Under the pieces are notes generated by a model, which saw nothing but the letters and a program-made list of their open reading frames with translations, searched no databases and was not told the origin of the DNA. From Channallabes apus (taxonomy: Eukaryota; Chordata; Actinopteri; Siluriformes; Clariidae), in NCBI GenBank assembly GCA_030522415.1, contig CM060127.1:13253646-13317645 (forward strand): a stretch of 64,000 nucleotides of DNA. The letters are read 5' to 3'. Both the position numbers and the translations under genes were made by a program. Positions 59,541 through 64,000 of the stretch are shown piece by piece; the first letter of the stretch is position 1, and each line of letters begins with the position of its first letter.

Positions 59541-59829
59541 ATGCTCGTAAACCGAGGTTCCACTGTACTGAAATTGGCATAAGAACTGTCAAAAAAAACT
59601 GGAAAAGGACTTTTAAAACTGGAACTGGAAGGACTGTGTCGAATCGTCAACTTTGCAGAGGAAAGTGTGGTCAAGATTACTTAATCGCTTGATGAAGTTA
59701 CATCATAAAAAACATTAAAAATAGAAATCAAAGCTGTGTTTAATATTGAAAGTAAAAAAATTTCTACAAAGACAAAGTAATGAGAACTTACGGAATTGGG
59801 GCTAAACAGATTGTGTGCATAAGAAACAA
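59541..59829 (+). repeat. 289-bp direct repeat, first copy
   Basis: Nearly identical to 60518-60805 (a few substitutions and small indels). Both copies begin with the terminal part of the MITE (ATGCTCGTAAACCGAGGTTC) and end AAGAAACAA. Confidence 0.9.
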
Positions 59830-59982
59830 GATCTACACTGTTCTGTTTGGGGAAATTCCCCAGGTTTAACAGAACATTAAGTCTACCTGATGATTCCAAA
59901 ATCTGGCCAAAAACATGCATAATGTACACTGCCTCGCCAAAAAAAGTCCTCATTTCAATAGTCACATTTTTGCCCTTGAGTA

Positions 59983-60542
59983 CAGTAAAACCTTGGATTA
60001 TGAGTAACGCGGTTTGCAAGTGTTCCGCAAGACGAGCAAAGATTTTTAATACATCTTGACTTGGAAAACAAGCAAGTCTTGGTTTACAAGCACGGAGTAT
60101 CATGATGCGCTTCTTGTAATTTGACACCGTGCCGGTTCACACTCTCTCTCTCACCTTTAGTGTGTGTGTGTGTGAAGTAGAGAGGGGGTGCTTCACTCAT
60201 ACACAACCGGCATGGTGTCAAATTACACGCGTGCACACACATAACACACACACTCCACAGTGCAAGAGAGAGAAAAACACACACAGCGCCTGTGCGCATA
60301 AATGGAAACACTTATCTGTCTGGATTTATTTGTACTTTTTTTTAAGGTAAAGTGCAGGTTAATTTGTTTTATTTTTACTTTATATTTTGTGTTAATTTTT
60401 TTTATGTATTTATTTTTTTGGGCTGTAGAACGAATAATTTTAATTTCCATTATTTCTTATTGGGAAACTTGCGTTGGTTTACGAGTGTTGGAATACGAGC
60501 CGCTTCTGGAATGAATTATGCTCGTAAACCGAGGTTCCACTG
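59983..60542. mobile_element. TA-flanked MITE
   Basis: The ends CAGTAAAACCTTGGATTATG and (right, reversed) CAGTGGAACCTCGGTTTACG are imperfect inverted repeats. They lie between TA at 59981-59982 and 60543-60544. The interior has a GTGTGT tract and poly(T), with no transposase. Probably a Tc1/mariner-type MITE. Confidence 0.75.
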
Positions 60543-60805
60543 TACTGAAATTGGCATAAGAACTGTCAAAAAAAAACTGGAAAAGGACTTTTAAAACTGG
60601 AACTGGAAGGACTGTGTCGAATCGTCAACTTTGCAGAGGAAAGTGTGGTCAAGATTACATAATCGCTTGATGAAGACATCATAAAAAACATTTAAAATAG
60701 AAATCAAAGCTGTGTTTAATATTGAAAGTAAAAGAATTTCTACAAAGACAAAGTAATGAGAACTTACGGAATTGGGGCTAAACAGATTGTGTGCATAAGA
60801 AACAA
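60518..60805 (+). repeat. 289-bp direct repeat, second copy
   Basis: Contains the true right end of the MITE and its flank, so this is the parental copy and 59541-59829 the derived one. Confidence 0.9.
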
Positions 60806-61160
60806 CCTGTTAGTGAGACTCAAAAAAAAGAAAGAAAAAAGATTGGACTTGGAGCAATGGAAAAAGGTCATGTGGTCTGATGATTCCAGATCCTATTCCA
60901 GAGTGATGTTTGTGTCAGGGTAAGAATGGAAGAGCATGAAGTGATGCGCCCATCATGCATAGTGGCCACTGTACTGTATGTTATGTGGGAATGTAAAAAG
61001 TCAGCAGACGACCTGAATATACTGAATGACCAGATGAACACATCTGTGGAGTTTTTCTTCCATGATATTGTGATAGAGTGGCCACCAAACTGAATGCTGT
61101 AATCAATGCTAAATCAAATGAAATATTAGAGTGTGTTACTTTTTTGGCTGGAATATTTAA
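60806..61160 (-). pseudogene. Tc1-like remnant, inner part
   Basis: Contains a readable LEQWKKVMWSDDSRS-like first catalytic block on the + strand at about 60850-60890 and a broken C-terminal part. It ends in the same TTTTTTGGCT border as the fragment in copy A. Confidence 0.55.
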
Positions 61161-61247
61161 ATCCTTAACATCAGGATTTCTTAAACTCCTGAGCACCCAT
61201 GAAGATGGCGCCTATGGTTATAAATACATATCTACTGTAAATCCTCT

Positions 61248-63963
61248 CTACAGCATAAACATCCCAAAAACGTTAGCTGAATTGTACAGATATACCAAAG
61301 AGCCTTTTTTCACATGAACAAAAACAGCATCATCCTTGTACAGATAGAAGACCCCACCAAGGTAGCTGCTCCTCATACTACCCTTATTGGCTGAGTTTAA
61401 ATCGTGTCTTCGGTATTCAAGGAGCTTGATAGAACCTCCCAGGTAGCGTGTTGTGTTCTTTTCCACTGTTTGGGAAAAACGGTCTTCTGCACTGTAGCTC
61501 AGCTTAGAATACACATAGTAGTAGCCCTCCTCCTGAACGATCAGCTTTCCGTCTCTGTATTCAAGCTTATGAAGGAGGGACTGTCCTTCGTCATGCCATT
61601 TCATGATTCCTTCATTTTCAGGTTTATCACGAGCTTCAAAACAACAACAACAACAAAATGTACTTAAAATGCTGTTCAAGACAAAATGCACAGTGAGAAT
61701 TAAGGTAAAAGGTGATGTGATAGAGAAGCTCATCCTCACCTGCCAGATGTGCCAGAGGTTTTGGCGGTGGCAGGATTATTGGTGGTTTGGGCTTCTTGGT
61801 GTCAGGTATTGGGTTATTACAGTCTCCTGAAACACCAGTAGGAAAGGCTGTTAAATAATATTCACAGCTACATTAGTAAATGAACAAAATAAAAAGCATC
61901 AGTTCCTAGTCACGGAATTATCTTTGTTGTATAGTCTTTAAGGGCTATATTTATAGTGCACATCTTAATCACATATCGCACACATCTGTATTCGCAGCTC
62001 AGACCAAATTTTAGGCACTACTACGGTATATATTAAATAAAAAACTATTAACTTGAGATACTGCTTATCTCATGAAGGAAATTATTTAGGATTGAAATAA
62101 CGAGCACTTACACTTAACAAGCATTAAGTGAATCAGTTGAATACTCTGTCAAATCTATTCTTCAAAGCACATGTTTACAGGAGTACCAACGCTGCTCACT
62201 GCCAATCAGCTTCGACACAACACACCTGGGGGCTGTCTGTTAAGGGTCCTGATACCTCCGCACTTTGTGCAATCATTTAGATAGCAATTGGTGGTGGTTG
62301 TTGTTTTGTTTCGACATGATCATTAAATCAATTTTAGCATTGAAACAAATAGTAGGAAAAACTCTGAGTGGCAAGATGTATCCTCTACCTTGCTTTGCTG
62401 CAGTCTTGGGCTGATCACCATTCTGAAAAAGAGAGCCGCGTCATATCAGAGTTTAGATCGTATCTGATAAGATATTGAAAAGGTTACCACATAAATGTTC
62501 TGCAAAAGCTGGCACTAATATAGAACAGAACTAACAAATTTAACAGTTAGGTTCAAAAATAGAAAATAAAACAACCATCAGTTTAGACTGCACATTTCAG
62601 TATATTCTGCAATGCTTATTTTGTGTGGAAGAAGGGAAATTTTGTTGGTTGGTTGCCGGTATGAGTGAACCAGGGTCTTTTTTTGGGGTGGGGTTGTGCG
62701 TCATTGGTAGTGTCTTCGCAATGACAACGAATATAAAAATATAAGTAACAGAAGCTTAAAAAAAAAAAAAAAAAGTACAGTCTGAGGTTTTTGCAACCTC
62801 GCCTTTTGCCATTATCATTATCATTTATCTAGCGTAGGAGGATTGATGTTTGTGGCATTTCCATGCTGAACTTAAAGAGTCCCAGAGTGACACAAACAAT
62901 TCTAAACATATTGTAGCAATTTAAATACAGCAACACATACTTCTGGGAAAGTACTATATTTTTGTATAGTATTATACATATATCATTGACATGATGGTTT
63001 TAAAATAATAGAAAGATAGGGAGACTGAGTGTGTGTGAGATGCAATGTTTTCATTAAAATCTCATTAATTCCTGGAACCTTAATGAAATAATTCAAGAAT
63101 TAATAGACAATATTTAAAAGCTAAAAAGCTATAAAAAGCTTCTATATTGTGTTCAGTTTTTTAATATGATACTTGATTGTTCTGTCATCTTTCTCATCAC
63201 ACACAGTGTTGTAGTAAACTGGAAATCATGACTATATTTGCACTACAGCATATACTGTACAATGCTAACAATGTAATCTATGCTCTTGTACAAGTCTATT
63301 GTGATTATATTTACTTCCTTAACCAAGTAATGATTATATAAAACAAGAAAATCAAGTATACATATGAGATGAGAATGCAGGAGGAGGTAGCAAAAGCTAA
63401 GATTAAATACTAGCAAAATTTCCTAAAACTCACTCATTACACAAGCAAAAAATGCATTCATTTAATCCAGCTTTTTATATGAGTAATACCATTCAGACCT
63501 GTGTGTAATTAAGAAAGTGCAATTCAAAACCACAACACATACAGTACAGTATTTAAAAGAAAGAAAACGGTGCGTAAGGGAATAAAGCCAAGATATACTG
63601 TAAATAAGTTGTAAATAAGTTGAGCAGAAATGATTTCCTGATAGTAAAACACTAGAAAGTAAGAACAAAAAGAGTCATGATGTACAGTACAGCACATCAG
63701 CAATTTCTGTTGTTGTTTTTTTTTTCACTTACAGATGCAAAGTTGCTGTTAGCCTGGTGAAGAATGTAGATGAAATAACCCTCCACTGCTAAGCCACAGA
63801 AAGACAGGAACACCAACGCCATGAGCGTTTTCTGGACCAGGAGGTTCCTCCGGGTCTTCATCCGTGTTAATCCTGGTTTAGGGGGCAGCGGAGGGGGTAA
63901 GTTGGTAACGCTGTCCACTACAGACACCGAGGAGTATGACCTGCATTTGTCAGCCATGTTCAT
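61248..63963 (-). CDS. tnfsf14: TNFSF14 (LIGHT)-like TNF ligand, copy B
   Basis: Exons 63733..63963, 62389..62422, 61740..61826 and 61248..61633 splice in frame to 245 residues. Phases and the first three exon lengths (231, 34, 87 nt) are identical to copy A. The tail has SH3-type LPPPLPPKPG. The signal-anchor is at residues 46-68. Exon 3 ends KPLAHLAG. Exon 4 has YRDGKLIVQEEGYYYVYS, SSYLGGVFYLYKDD and a terminal VFGMFML, one residue shorter than copy A. It keeps one domain sequon (NTT) but lacks the two membrane-proximal ones of copy A. A Cys appears in the stalk (GDCNNP), but exon 4 has none. No stops, intact splice sites and conserved core strands suggest a working gene. Its promoter lies beyond the window. 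Confidence 0.88.
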
Positions 63964-64000
63964 GCAGTCCTGAAGGCCTAGCTGAAAAACATGTGAGAGA

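Larger units (their letters stand above)
59310..63998 (-). repeat. segmental duplication, copy B
   Basis: Counterpart of 45440-50910. It differs by a shorter intron 1 and by a block at 59541-60805 containing a MITE and a 289-bp direct repeat. It continues past the right end of the window. Confidence 0.85.

Overview
The window looks like teleost genomic DNA, probably from a catfish-like (siluriform/otophysan) fish. That is inferred from the repeat content: many Tc1/mariner copies, hAT, piggyBac-type and Harbinger-type MITEs, a DIRS-like retroelement fragment, and a tRNA-derived SINE with a GAATGAAT tail. Genes are sparse and split by introns, and most of the sequence is layered transposon debris.

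Three host genes can be supported, and all encode TNF-superfamily ligands (type II membrane proteins with a C-terminal TNF homology domain). On the + strand at 22.5-27.2 kb is a CD70/TNFSF9-like ligand whose stalk exon is built from telomere-like hexamers. On the - strand are two tandem copies of a TNFSF14 (LIGHT)-like gene, at 46.1-50.9 kb and 61.2-64.0 kb. Both have the same four-exon structure with matching splice phases and predict proteins of 246 and 245 residues. Shared flanks and introns, including the same old Tc1-like and mariner insertions, show that a segmental duplication of several kb made them. The arrangement recalls the human 19p13.3 TNFSF9-CD70-TNFSF14 cluster, whose ligands act on T-cell costimulatory and lymphotoxin-type receptors.

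Layout: 0-6.6 kb holds Tc1 elements and a DIRS fragment. 7-13.5 kb holds a tandem duplication of about 1.1 kb with exon-like Lys-rich ends, a piggyBac-type MITE carrying a SINE, and a Harbinger-type MITE. 13.5-22.5 kb holds SINE remnants, a Tc1 remnant, minisatellites and a hAT MITE. 22.5-27.2 kb is the CD70-like gene. 27.8-35.6 kb holds stacked Tc1-like elements. 39.2-41 kb is a Mos1-type mariner remnant. 46-51 kb is TNFSF14 copy A. 51.5-56.2 kb holds a hAT relic and two Tc1 sisters, one with a 205-codon open frame from which the catalytic core has been removed. 59-64 kb is TNFSF14 copy B, whose flank carries a 289-bp direct repeat.
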